The translations under genes and the position numbers were made by a program. From Lachnospiraceae bacterium (GTDB lineage: Bacteria; Bacillota; Clostridia; Lachnospirales; Lachnospiraceae), in NCBI GenBank assembly GCA_022799355.1, contig JAAWOG010000003.1:38755-102754 (forward strand): 64,000 nucleotides of DNA. The letters run 5' to 3'. Below are positions 51,700 through 61,674 of the stretch, piece by piece (position 1 is the stretch's first letter; each line of letters begins with the position of its first letter). The notes beneath the pieces were generated by a model, which did not search any database, had not been told where the DNA came from, and saw nothing but the letters and a program-made list of their open reading frames with translations.

Positions 51700-52578
51700 T
51701 CAGCCATGATACGGATTCACATGCACCATACAATGTTTTACGGCAGGAAATTCCCGCTCGATCGCCGCGTGCACCCGCTCCGCGATATCATGGCTCTCCT
51801 CAAGAGATTTTGTGCCATCCGCAGAAAATTCCACGTCCACATAAATTTTATCTCCGAACAGCCTTGTCTTCATATCGTCAATATCGATGACACCCTCCTC
51901 CTTCCGGACTACCTCTTTCATTTTGCCCACCAGTTCATCCGGACAGGATTTATCCACCATCTTATCCATGGCATCCCGAAAGATATCAAAAGCCGCCTTT
52001 TCGATAAACAGACAGATCACCACGCTTGCCACGGCATCCAGCACCGGATAGCCCATTCTGGCGCCAAAGATACCGATAAAAGCGCCCACCGAGGAAAGGG
52101 CATCGGAACGATGATGCCAGGCATCCGCCATCAGTGCGCCGGAATTAATTTTTTTTGCCGCCGCCCTTGTGTACCAGTACATCCACTCTTTCACCACAAT
52201 AGACGCCACGGCGGCGACCAGCGCCACGATCCCCGGCACGGCCAGCGCCTCATAACTCCCTGCCGTGATCTTCCGGATACCGCTTATCCCGATACCGCCG
52301 CCGGTCAGCGCCAGAACCGCCGCCAGCAAAAGAGAGGCCATACATTCCATCCGCTCGTGTCCGTACTGATGGTCCGCATCCGATTTTTTCCGCGACATGG
52401 CAACGCCCACGATCACTATGACCGTGCTGAACACATCCGACGCCGAATGCACCGCATCGGAGATCATGGCGCCGGAGGACGCCAGTATACCCGCCAGCAG
52501 CTTTAAAAAGGACAGCACCAGATTTACTGCGATGCTGACTGCCGACACTCTGTATGCAAGGTTATGTTTCCGTTTCAT
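51700..52578 (-). CDS. Cation diffusion facilitator (CDF) family transporter
   Basis: 'ISDAVHSASDVFSTVIVIVGV', 'ADAWHHRSDALSS' metal-binding motifs. Confidence 0.95.
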   Translation of the reverse strand: MKRKHNLAYRVSAVSIAVNLVLSFLKLLAGILASSGAMISDAVHSASDVFSTVIVIVGVAMSRKKSDADHQYGHERMECMASLLLAAVLALTGGGIGISGIRKITAGSYEALAVPGIVALVAAVASIVVKEWMYWYTRAAAKKINSGALMADAWHHRSDALSSVGAFIGIFGARMGYPVLDAVASVVICLFIEKAAFDIFRDAMDKMVDKSCPDELVGKMKEVVRKEEGVIDIDDMKTRLFGDKIYVDVEFSADGTKSLEESHDIAERVHAAIEREFPAVKHCMVHVNPYHG

Positions 52579-52667
52579 TTCCGAATAAAATAAATCCTTT
52601 CCAATAAAGTATTCTTTTCAAAATACAACCCCAAATCCATTCTGTCAAGACATTAAAAGTAATAACT

Positions 52668-53765
52668 TTAGTTAGCCGCATCTACCTCCGGCAGTTTGAT
52701 CTCAGTCACCCGCTTCCATTCCTTTGTCCCTTCCACCTTATATACTTTGCTGCGGTTTCTCGAAAGAAATTTTGTCAGCTCATAACAGTTGATCCATATC
52801 TCATTATTGCTCTCCTTCTGGGACTCATCAAACACAAGTTCCAGCCCGAAGTGCAGGTGTACCGTTTCTATATTATTGACATTCTCCTTCGCGCTGTAGC
52901 CGGTATGCCCCATATAACCGATCACATCCCCCGCCGAAACGATATCCCCCTCTTTCAGATTCTCCGCGTAAGGATAGTTCTGCCGCAGATGCGCATAGTA
53001 ATAGTAGCGCTTTTTATCAAAGCTGCGGATGCCGATGCGCCAGCCGCCGTACTGATTCCAGCCTAGTGCTTCCACATAGCCGGATTCGGCGGCGATGATC
53101 GGCGTACCAATCTGTCCCATCATATCATGCCCCAGATGCGGCCTCGCATAGCCATAACTTCTGGACGCCCCGAAATCATCATAATCCGTGTAGGGGAAAT
53201 CTGCCGCAATCGGCGAGAAAGCTTTCAGCCCATAACGCTTTTCCCCATCCATCTCATACTCTCCCACAAAACCGCCCAGAACCGCCGTGTAAGCCTCCAG
53301 ATAGTAGGGATAATACTTTAGCTTCTCCGTCAGCTTCTCCATGCTCTCCCCATCCCGCAGTCTGGCGGCGCATTCATCGATATTTTTCAGCGCCGCCTTC
53401 CCGAAATCACCGCCCTGGCGCGCCGCCGCATACGCCAAAAGCTCGATCCAGTTTACATGTATCTCCTCCTCATAGGTATCAATGTCATATTGATAAGCTT
53501 TATCCATCGCCTCAGCCGGAACCGTAAAATCCACCCATTTAATATAATCCCCCGAAGCGCTCTCCACAATCTCCCCCTGCTGATGCTTTTCCAACACCTC
53601 CCAGATGCCGCCCGCATTTGCCATCTTTGCCTCTTTTGATCCTTCATTCCTCCCGGACGTAATCCCCGCCCCCGCCAGACAGATCAGCGCCATCACCTCC
53701 ACTATCACCCCTGCCCGCATGAACAGGCCATACAGATCCCTTTTACCCTTCCCGTTTGTTCTCAT
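52668..53765 (-). CDS. M23-family metallopeptidase (LytM/peptidoglycan endopeptidase-like)
   Basis: 'RPHLGHDMMGQIGTPIIAAESGYVEALGWNQYGGWRIGIRSFDKKRYYYYAHL...GYMGHTGYS...VHLHFGLEL'. Confidence 0.92.
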   Translation of the reverse strand: MRTNGKGKRDLYGLFMRAGVIVEVMALICLAGAGITSGRNEGSKEAKMANAGGIWEVLEKHQQGEIVESASGDYIKWVDFTVPAEAMDKAYQYDIDTYEEEIHVNWIELLAYAAARQGGDFGKAALKNIDECAARLRDGESMEKLTEKLKYYPYYLEAYTAVLGGFVGEYEMDGEKRYGLKAFSPIAADFPYTDYDDFGASRSYGYARPHLGHDMMGQIGTPIIAAESGYVEALGWNQYGGWRIGIRSFDKKRYYYYAHLRQNYPYAENLKEGDIVSAGDVIGYMGHTGYSAKENVNNIETVHLHFGLELVFDESQKESNNEIWINCYELTKFLSRNRSKVYKVEGTKEWKRVTEIKLPEVDAAN

Positions 53766-53848
53766 TCGGGTTATCCTTTCGGCACATGTAAGGAGCCTCC
53801 CGCCATGTTTTTATGCACAGCCCCCGTTTTATCTTTACAGTATATGAA

Positions 53849-53906
53849 AGAGCCATATCAGACATTCCGAAGCAATCCTTCCGCTTCTTCGCCCTGATAT
53901 GGCTCT
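53849..53906 (-). terminator. Long hairpin downstream of the 53957-54631 CDS
   Basis: Perfect 13-bp arms agagccatatcag / ctgatatggctct enclosing a 32-nt apical region with internal CGAAG/CTTCG pairing. Confidence 0.5.
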
Positions 53907-53956
53907 ATGTATCATATCCGTCCTCAATCGGCAACCCGGTAACTCGTTTTACTCCA

Positions 53957-54631
53957 TCAGCCTGTCGTATCAAACCTGCTGCCCGCAACCGGCACGATCT
54001 TTTCCTCTATGGAATCCCAGTTCACACCACGGATCTTTTCCAACAACTCCTCCGGCGTCTGTGCTTTCACAAAGGCCTGTTTCACCCGGTTATAACCGCT
54101 GGTGCTTTCTGGCTGTTTTGTATCTTTCTTTGCTTCCTTCGCCTCATCCAGGCGCTCTTTCTGCCGCTCAGCCATCTTTTCCAGAGAAGCAAACAGCGTT
54201 GTGCTGCCATCCTTTCCAAAGGTGACTCCCATATTTTTCACTTCTTCCCCGGACTCCTCAAGCTGCGTTTTCATATAGGCAAGCTGATTTCTGGCTCCCT
54301 CGATCTTATCCATGTAATCCTTTTTCACGGAGTTATCCTTCGCCATCTCCTCGAGCTCTTCCGCGCCGATCAGGACACTATACTCCTTCGTTCCGCGGGA
54401 AAGCTGCGCCGCGGCATCCTCCTCGGATTCAAAATTGCCTACGATAAAATCCATATTGCCATATTTCTGCTGCAGCTCTTTCAGCATATTCTTCGCTTCC
54501 CTGCTCAGTTCCACAGGTTTTGATGCCGTTTCATTTGCTTTTCCGGTACTCCGGCTTCCCTTGGACTTAAGCTGCGTATCATAGTTCCGGTAACCATTCA
54601 CATACGCGTCGTAATTTCCTACTTTGTTCAT
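53957..54631 (-). CDS. Uncharacterised protein (DUF6033-like)
   Basis: Helical protein 'LSREAKNMLKELQQKYGNMDFIVGNFESEEDAAAQL'; start MNKVGNYDAY with RBS GGAGGG. Confidence 0.65.
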   Translation of the reverse strand: MNKVGNYDAYVNGYRNYDTQLKSKGSRSTGKANETASKPVELSREAKNMLKELQQKYGNMDFIVGNFESEEDAAAQLSRGTKEYSVLIGAEELEEMAKDNSVKKDYMDKIEGARNQLAYMKTQLEESGEEVKNMGVTFGKDGSTTLFASLEKMAERQKERLDEAKEAKKDTKQPESTSGYNRVKQAFVKAQTPEELLEKIRGVNWDSIEEKIVPVAGSRFDTTG

Positions 54632-54818
54632 CGTTCCGCCCTCCATAGCTTCCATAGTAAATCCGTTTACCGCCGCCATGTTCCAAAATGACGGCTTCTC
54701 AAATATTATATCGGATCATTTTCCCAATGGATTAGGCTTTTACAAAAAAACTTACCGCTTTCTTTGCTTCGGCTAATATGTTACAATACCATTAATACTC
54801 ACCCGGAGCGTATTTTGT

Positions 54819-56360
54819 ATGCAGAGAATTTACACCCTATGTATCCGTTTTTTGCAAATTTCATCCCTGATTCTCTTCGGTATCCTGGCTGCGGCCGCTT
54901 TTTTTCTGACCGCCTATGTGGAAAATGCCTATGAGATCGTTATCCGGTTAGAATGGGACAACCTTCTTCTTAACCTGTTGTTTTTATGCTGTTTTTTCCT
55001 GCTCCTTACGTGTCTTGGCCGACCGTTTTTACGCAAAAGGCGCGGCAGTGTGATTCTGCTTGTCCTTACCTGCCTCTGGATCTTTGGCGCCTCCCTTCTG
55101 TGGACATATTTTTCCAAAAGCGGTCCCGCTTCCGACTGCGGTTCCGTTTATTATGCCGCAAAGCGCTTTGCCGTAAATGATTTCAGCGCCATCTCCTACC
55201 GGGATTCCTATTTTTCCGTCTATCCTTTTCAGCTTGGGCTGGCATTTTTCTATGAACTCATTTTCCGCTTTGCCCGCAGTGATAACTTTCATATTTTACA
55301 GGGCGTCAACGCCCTCTGTCTGGTTGTCTGCGTCATCTCACAGTACCATCTCTGCGGGAGATTTTTCAGGGAGAAGGCAGCGCAGATCTATACCCTGCTC
55401 CTTACCGCTCTGTGCCTTCCTCTCATTATGTATGGTTCCTTTATCTACGGAGAAGTCCCGTCTTTCGCCTTTTTGCTGTTTGGCACATGGATGCTGCTGC
55501 TTTTTCTGGACGGAACCAAAACGGTACTCTGCGGTACCCTTGCGCTGCTCTCCTTAACCTGCGGCGTACTGGTGCGGAAAAATTCCCTTGTCTTTATGAT
55601 CGCTCTGGGAATCATACTGGTGCTGTGGCTGATCAGAAACCGGACCGCCCTTTCTTCCCGAAAGCTGGCGGCATATCTGGCATATTTTGTTCTGCTGTTC
55701 GCCCTCTCCGTCAGTATCCTTCCCCTGATACAAACCCTCTACGCCAGGCGCTCCGGCGAGCAGATCAATCCCGGTATCCCTTCGAGCACCTATCTTGCCA
55801 TGGGGCTGATGGAGACGGAAGCCGGCCCCGGACATTACAGCGGTTACAATTTTAACACCTTCACGGTGGATGCCTACTACGATGCCGAAACCGCCTCCCT
55901 GATCGGATGGCGTGACTATCAGGAACGGCTCTCTTACTTTGTATCCCATCCCGGCTATGCGCTCGCGTTTTTAGGGAAAAAGTTCTGTATACAATGGCTC
56001 AACACCGGCTGGTCCATCTTTGACTCGACCTATGTCGCCTTCGGGGAGAGGCTTCCTGTTATCGAAAGCTGTTTTTCAGGTCCCCTTTATGGCGTGCTGA
56101 AAGATTATATGACAAATTATCAGATGCTGCTGTATCTGCTCTGCGCCCTGTGCGCCTTTGCACTTTTCCGCAGTAAAAAAGAGGATAGCCCCTTTCTCTA
56201 CCTGTTCCCCCTCACGGCATTCGGCGGCGCCCTCCTCTTTCTTGTATGGGAAGCCAGCGGCAGATATGTACTGCCTTACGCCGTATTTATGCTGCCCCTT
56301 GGCGGATACGGGATGCAATGGCTTGAAAACAACAGGAAAAATCATCATAATAAAGGATAG
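54819..56360 (+). CDS. GT-C/GT39-like polytopic glycosyltransferase
   Basis: About 10 TM segments, 'GSVYYAAKRFAVNDFS...YPFQLGLAFFYEL' lumenal-type loop. Confidence 0.7.
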   Translation: MQRIYTLCIRFLQISSLILFGILAAAAFFLTAYVENAYEIVIRLEWDNLLLNLLFLCCFFLLLTCLGRPFLRKRRGSVILLVLTCLWIFGASLLWTYFSKSGPASDCGSVYYAAKRFAVNDFSAISYRDSYFSVYPFQLGLAFFYELIFRFARSDNFHILQGVNALCLVVCVISQYHLCGRFFREKAAQIYTLLLTALCLPLIMYGSFIYGEVPSFAFLLFGTWMLLLFLDGTKTVLCGTLALLSLTCGVLVRKNSLVFMIALGIILVLWLIRNRTALSSRKLAAYLAYFVLLFALSVSILPLIQTLYARRSGEQINPGIPSSTYLAMGLMETEAGPGHYSGYNFNTFTVDAYYDAETASLIGWRDYQERLSYFVSHPGYALAFLGKKFCIQWLNTGWSIFDSTYVAFGERLPVIESCFSGPLYGVLKDYMTNYQMLLYLLCALCAFALFRSKKEDSPFLYLFPLTAFGGALLFLVWEASGRYVLPYAVFMLPLGGYGMQWLENNRKNHHNKG

Positions 56361-56363
56361 AAC

Positions 56364-58232
56364 ATGAACATTCAATTAAAAACGCTTTTTTCCGCAAAAA
56401 CAAAAAATACTTCTCAAAAAAAGCTTGAATCCCGGGTGATCGGCATCTTTTCGGTCCTCATCGTGCTGCTGTTATTCTGTTATTTCCGCAGCCTCTCCCC
56501 TTTCATCTATCAGACAAACGATGATCTGTTTTTAAAGATGATCGTTTCCGGGGAGATGACCGGCACCCCCGAAAGTCGTATGTTCTACCTTTCCTATCCT
56601 GTGGGACTGTTTCTCTCAGCCCTTTACGGAATATCCGTACAATTTCCCTGGTATGGGCTGCTGTTTTGTTTCACCATCGGACTCGTCATGGCGACCATAC
56701 TGAACGCCATGCTGCAATCAGAAAAGAGCCTTCCGGTAAGGCTTCTCACGGTTTTATTATTCTGCCTTTTCAGTTACGGTTTCCTGTTTCTGCACATCGC
56801 GGAACTGCAGTTCACTACCGTAACGGCTATGGCGGGCTGCGGGGCCCTCTTCCTTTTTATGCTGTCCTCTCCCGCCGATTCCCTGCGGGAGACACTAAAA
56901 AACAACCTGGGATTTCTGCTGTTCTCGGCTTACGGCTTCTGTTTCCGGGGACAGGCATTTATCATGTTTTTCCCCATGATCGGCATGATCGGGCTCGGAA
57001 AATATCTGGATGCAGGCAAGGGCACCTCTCTTTTTCATTTCAATAAAAAGAGAAAAAACCTGTTGGCTCTCGCCGGAATCTTTCTCGCTGTCATAGGTTC
57101 TCTTTTTCTGCTTGAAAAACTGGCGTACCAGCGGGAGGACTGGCGTATCTTTTCCGCCTACACAGAAGCCAGCGAAGCGGTTTACGACTACGAAGGCTAT
57201 CCCGATTATGACACCCATAAAGAGACTTACCGGGAACTCGGCATCAGCCCCTCCTCCCATGAAGCCGCAGCCCATTATTACAGCATCGCATTAGAGCCCG
57301 GCATTAACCAAAAGACTATGGAAACACTTGCCGCCATTGTGGAGCAGGAGCGAAAACTCTCTTTGTTGGAACTTCCTAACAAACTGGGGGAAATGGCCGC
57401 CTTCTTCCTTGACCGGCATCTCTCCTATACGGACAGGCCCTTAAGCCTCCTCGTCTACTGTCTCTATATCCTGTTTTTTCTCTGCGGGATTGTGTCCCGA
57501 AAGCCAAAAGTTCTGCGGGATATCCTGTTCCTTGGCTTTGCCCGCATGGTCATCTGGACATACCTGATCTTCTACGGCAGGCTTCCCTCGCGGGTGTCGC
57601 AGTCGGTCTATCTGGCGGAACTGGTGATCCTGCTTGCCATCGCCTTCGGCAACAGGATATGGACAGCTTCGGAGACCGATGATGCCAACGAAGTGAAAAA
57701 GACCGGTATTTCCCGCAGACGGATCTGCCCGGTATGCTGGACCTTTTCCGTTGTGCTCCTTACTGTTGTCTGTCTGCGCTTTGGTTTTCCGAAAGCGAAG
57801 GCCGCAGCCTGGGAGGCTTCCTCACGCCTTACGTTTTCTCAGTCTTTTGCGGATATGAGAAATTATTTTCATGCTCATCCGGACAACCTGTATTATCTGG
57901 ATATGAACTCTTTCGGCTCCTTCACGGAAGACGGCCTGCAGCCTTCCACCGGAACATACGACAATTTCCTTTACCTGGGAAGCTGGATTCCCCACAGTCC
58001 GTGGTATGACGCCAAATTTGAGAGAGCACAGATAACCGATCCCGCCGCCGCATTGTATGAAGAGTCCAATGTCTTTGCCGTATTTATGAATACGGAAGGC
58101 ATCAGCTATGAATATCTGGAAGACTTCTATGCCGAAAACCATCCCGGTGTTACTCTCGAGATCGTGGAGACGGTAGATGTGGCAAACGATCTGCAATTTT
58201 TTATAATAAAAGGACATCGCGATCAGCCATGA
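56364..58232 (+). CDS. Polytopic membrane protein, paralogue A
   Basis: Multiple TM; shares 'TNDDLFLKMIVSGEMTGTPE' and 'YDYEGYPDYDTHKETYRELGIS' with the downstream gene. Confidence 0.85.
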   Translation: MNIQLKTLFSAKTKNTSQKKLESRVIGIFSVLIVLLLFCYFRSLSPFIYQTNDDLFLKMIVSGEMTGTPESRMFYLSYPVGLFLSALYGISVQFPWYGLLFCFTIGLVMATILNAMLQSEKSLPVRLLTVLLFCLFSYGFLFLHIAELQFTTVTAMAGCGALFLFMLSSPADSLRETLKNNLGFLLFSAYGFCFRGQAFIMFFPMIGMIGLGKYLDAGKGTSLFHFNKKRKNLLALAGIFLAVIGSLFLLEKLAYQREDWRIFSAYTEASEAVYDYEGYPDYDTHKETYRELGISPSSHEAAAHYYSIALEPGINQKTMETLAAIVEQERKLSLLELPNKLGEMAAFFLDRHLSYTDRPLSLLVYCLYILFFLCGIVSRKPKVLRDILFLGFARMVIWTYLIFYGRLPSRVSQSVYLAELVILLAIAFGNRIWTASETDDANEVKKTGISRRRICPVCWTFSVVLLTVVCLRFGFPKAKAAAWEASSRLTFSQSFADMRNYFHAHPDNLYYLDMNSFGSFTEDGLQPSTGTYDNFLYLGSWIPHSPWYDAKFERAQITDPAAALYEESNVFAVFMNTEGISYEYLEDFYAENHPGVTLEIVETVDVANDLQFFIIKGHRDQP

Positions 58233-58304
58233 CAGGCAGGAACAAAATCACCGCACACCAGTAGTGGTACCAGCGGTTTCAGCATATAAAAGGACAATTT
58301 CCGC

Positions 58305-60320
58305 ATGAAAACAGGCACATTTTTTCAAAAAACATCCCAATATAATACCGAAAGGCAGCATGACAGCGGCAGACGGGAACATTACATTTTGGCAGCGGTC
58401 TCCGTCCTTGTTATCTTTTTGCTGTTTGTTTTTTTCCGTCTGCTTTCTCCGTTTGTCTATGAGACAAACGATGATCTGTTTTTAAGAATGATCGCTTCAG
58501 GAGAGATGACCGGTGTGCCGGAGGCTCACCTTCACTTTATCTCCTATCCTGCCGGACTGCTTCTCTCCCTGCTTTACAGACTGTTTCCGTCCATTCCCTG
58601 GTATGGGGTGTTTTTATGTCTTCCCTTTTTGCTGACAGAAATCTTTGTGCTCTCTTTTCTTGTCAGGCAGATAAGATCTCTGCCCGCCCGCTGCGTTGCC
58701 GTGATCCTGTTTGGCATTTTAAACTTCGCTTTTCTGTTTCCGCATATCGCCTCGCTCCAGTTTACCACCTCCGCAGGTGCTGCCGCCGCCGGCGCGCTGT
58801 TTTTGTTCTTTGTCTCTTCCGCCTCCCTCTCCTTTCGGGAAACTTTGAAAAACCATGCCGCTTTTTTCCTGCTTGCTGCCCTTACTTTCTGCATTCGGGA
58901 CCAGGTGCTGTATATGAACTTTCCTTTTATGGGTATGATATGGCTGGCAAAATATCTGGATGCCCGCCAGTTCTCTGATCCTTCCATGCCGGCTAAGAGA
59001 ACGGTATCCATTCCCCTTTTCCATCCAAACGCTCAGCAGAAAAATCTTCTGAAATCAGGGGGACTCTTTCTTGTCATGATCGCCTCTTTTATTCTGGTTG
59101 AAAAACTGGCGTATCACACCGACAACTGGTCCTCTTTTCGCTCCTACAGTGCCGCCCGGGCTTCCATCTACGACTACGAAGGCTACCCCGACTATGACGC
59201 TCACGAAACCCTCTACCGGGAACTCGGCATCAGCCGCTCCTCCTACGAAGGCGCAGCCCACCGTTACAGCCTGCTTTTGGAACCTGCCATCAACAGACAC
59301 AGCATGGAGGTTCTGGAATCCGTCTCAGCCCAAAGCCGCCACATATCCTCTGGGCAGTTGTCCGATAAACTGCAGGAAATGGCCGCCTTCTTTTGTGAGC
59401 GCCATCTCTCGGACGCTGACAAACCGCTGAACCTGCTTGTATACCGCTGTTATCTGTTATTTGTCATCTGCGCCCTGCTCTCGGGAAACCGAAGAGCACT
59501 CCGGGATATCCTGTTTATCCTGTTTGCCCGCATGGTGGTCTGGTCCTACCTCGTCTATCACGGCAGGCTCCCGATCCGCGTTTCCCAGGCGGTCTATCTG
59601 GCGGAACTGGCTGCTTTATTTGCCATCGCTTTCGGATACCGGTTATGGCTGCTGCACGACCACTCCCGCAAAGCAGATTTCTCTGCTGCCGATGTACCCG
59701 AAACTTCCCTGATTCCGGCGGCTACATCAGCCCGGACGAAGGACATGGATACTGCCCGGGAAAACAGTACCGCCCCATGCCCTCTCCATACTTCACCGCG
59801 GCAAACGCTATGCTATGGCGCATGGGCTCTGTGTGTCCTTCTTATCCTGTACACCTGTATACGCTCCGGTATACCGAACGCTGAAAAAACTGCAGAGGAG
59901 TCGAGTGCCCGCCTGCAGTTTTCCGAATCTTTCGTATATATGAATAACTATTTTGCCGCCCATCCCGACCGTTTTTATTATCTGGACACAAACTCTTTTG
60001 CTTATTTCACGGAAGATGCTCTGACCGCGCCCGGGCAGGAATACGGCAATTATCTTTTTATGGGCGGCTGGGCTGCAAAAAGCCCATGGTATGAGAAAAA
60101 ACTGACGGCCAAAGGTATTTCGGATCCCGCCGCGGCTCTGTATGAGAACCCTTCCGTCTATGCCGTCTTTATGAATACCGGGGAGACAAACTATGATTAT
60201 CTGAACCAATTTTACGCCGAAAATCACCCCGGCGTCACACTGGAAGTTACGGAGACAGTTGATGCCGGAGGAGGCTTATCCTTCCTTGTCCTGAAAGGAT
60301 ATCTGAAAGAAACGCCTTAA
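58305..60320 (+). CDS. Polytopic membrane protein, paralogue B
   Basis: 'TNDDLFLRMIASGEMTGVPE', 'YDYEGYPDYDAHETLYRELGIS', same topology as paralogue A. Confidence 0.85.
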   Translation: MKTGTFFQKTSQYNTERQHDSGRREHYILAAVSVLVIFLLFVFFRLLSPFVYETNDDLFLRMIASGEMTGVPEAHLHFISYPAGLLLSLLYRLFPSIPWYGVFLCLPFLLTEIFVLSFLVRQIRSLPARCVAVILFGILNFAFLFPHIASLQFTTSAGAAAAGALFLFFVSSASLSFRETLKNHAAFFLLAALTFCIRDQVLYMNFPFMGMIWLAKYLDARQFSDPSMPAKRTVSIPLFHPNAQQKNLLKSGGLFLVMIASFILVEKLAYHTDNWSSFRSYSAARASIYDYEGYPDYDAHETLYRELGISRSSYEGAAHRYSLLLEPAINRHSMEVLESVSAQSRHISSGQLSDKLQEMAAFFCERHLSDADKPLNLLVYRCYLLFVICALLSGNRRALRDILFILFARMVVWSYLVYHGRLPIRVSQAVYLAELAALFAIAFGYRLWLLHDHSRKADFSAADVPETSLIPAATSARTKDMDTARENSTAPCPLHTSPRQTLCYGAWALCVLLILYTCIRSGIPNAEKTAEESSARLQFSESFVYMNNYFAAHPDRFYYLDTNSFAYFTEDALTAPGQEYGNYLFMGGWAAKSPWYEKKLTAKGISDPAAALYENPSVYAVFMNTGETNYDYLNQFYAENHPGVTLEVTETVDAGGGLSFLVLKGYLKETP

Positions 60321-60815
60321 TTTCCCGCAGACCTCCGCCACCTTTCCGTGGTCCTCTCCGCCCGAGCTGACGCCGATCGTAAGCCCCTCTTCCCGCAGGA
60401 TGGCAGGGAAAAAGAAATCACAGTCCTCCTTGCAGGATGCGTTATTGACAGGAATGTTCCCCGCTCTGCAAAGTTCTGTTATCCGATGATTAAGCGCAGT
60501 ATCATCGGTTGCCGCAAGCGCCAGATCCATCCCCTCCAGGTCACACTCCTCAAACTTTTTCCTGTGGTAGATAAGATCCCTGCCGTTTTCTCCCTGCATC
60601 AATTTTATCATTTCCCCGGAACATTCCGGCGCCGTGACAAACAGCTTCGCCCCAAACGAAAGCAGAACACCCGCGCGTCTTGCCGCTATTTTTCCGGCTC
60701 CGGCTATGAAAATCCGCTTTCCCTCCAGAGACAGGAAAAGCGGAAAATATTCTTTATTCTTTTTCATTTTTTGATCTGCCCTGTCATGATCTTCTTCCGA
60801 AATGCACCACCGCAC
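60276..60815 (-). CDS. Precorrin-2 dehydrogenase-like protein (Met8/CysG N-domain)
   Basis: 'YFPLFLSLEGKRIFIAGAGKIAARRAGVLLSFGAKLFVTAPE', 'LALAATDDTALNHRITELCRAGNIPVNNASCKEDCDFFFPAI'. Confidence 0.9.
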   Translation of the reverse strand: MRWCISEEDHDRADQKMKKNKEYFPLFLSLEGKRIFIAGAGKIAARRAGVLLSFGAKLFVTAPECSGEMIKLMQGENGRDLIYHRKKFEECDLEGMDLALAATDDTALNHRITELCRAGNIPVNNASCKEDCDFFFPAILREEGLTIGVSSGGEDHGKVAEVCGKLRRFFQISFQDKEG

Positions 60816-61659
60816 ACATCCCCGGCCCCGTGTGGGCGCCGATAATCGGGCTCAGCATCATCTTTGCCACACTGCACTTCGGATTGATCTCCTTCACCTT
60901 TTCTTCCAGATAATCCGCATTGTCCCGGCTGTCCGCATGGAGAATATATACCCTCTCCCCCGGCTCCTTATCGCTGGCAACAGCATAGTATTCCACCAAA
61001 GAATTCAGCGCCCGTTTTGTCCCCCTCGCCTTCGCAAAATTTTTCAGCGTGCCGTCCTCCTCGATCTTCAAAACAGGTTTGATATTCAGAGCCGAGCCCA
61101 CCACGGCCGTCGCCGCGGACACTCTGCCACCCCTCTTTAAATACATCAGATCCTCCACCATAAACCAGTGGCAGACTTTCAGCCTGTTCTCCTCCAGCCA
61201 TTTCCCGTTTTCCGAAACAGTCATGCCCTGTTCCCGGTTCAGAGCCGCCGCTTCCAGCAAAAGCCCCATCCCGCCGGTAGCCGCAAGGGAATCCACACAA
61301 ACAATCTTCCTCCCGGGAAATTTTTCTCCAAGCTGGCTTGCCGCAAGGCAGGAAGACTGATAGGTGCTGGACAATCCGCTTGAGAGAGACAGATATAAAA
61401 TATCCTTTCCCTCCTCCAGCACCGGTGTAAAAATATCCATATAGATCTGCGGAGATATCTGGGATGTCCTTGTCAGATCCCCGCCTCTCTGTCCGTCGTA
61501 AAACCGTTTTAAAATTTCTTCCGCCTCTATTCCCTCGCAGACTCTGTCCTCATCCCCCAGCGAATACCGCATGGAGATAAACCGGATATCTTTCTCCTTT
61601 GCGTAATCAGCGGGAATGTCCGCCGAAATATCCGAAAAAATCACATATGACTGTTCCAT
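60784..61659 (-). CDS. DegV-family fatty-acid-binding protein
   Basis: 'RTSQISPQIYMDIFTPVLEEGKDILYLSLSSGLSSTYQSS', 'LKRGGRVSAATAVVGSALNIKPVL'. Confidence 0.95.
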   Translation of the reverse strand: MEQSYVIFSDISADIPADYAKEKDIRFISMRYSLGDEDRVCEGIEAEEILKRFYDGQRGGDLTRTSQISPQIYMDIFTPVLEEGKDILYLSLSSGLSSTYQSSCLAASQLGEKFPGRKIVCVDSLAATGGMGLLLEAAALNREQGMTVSENGKWLEENRLKVCHWFMVEDLMYLKRGGRVSAATAVVGSALNIKPVLKIEEDGTLKNFAKARGTKRALNSLVEYYAVASDKEPGERVYILHADSRDNADYLEEKVKEINPKCSVAKMMLSPIIGAHTGPGMCAVVHFGRRS

Positions 61660-61674
61660 ATCTGTTCCCCTCCA

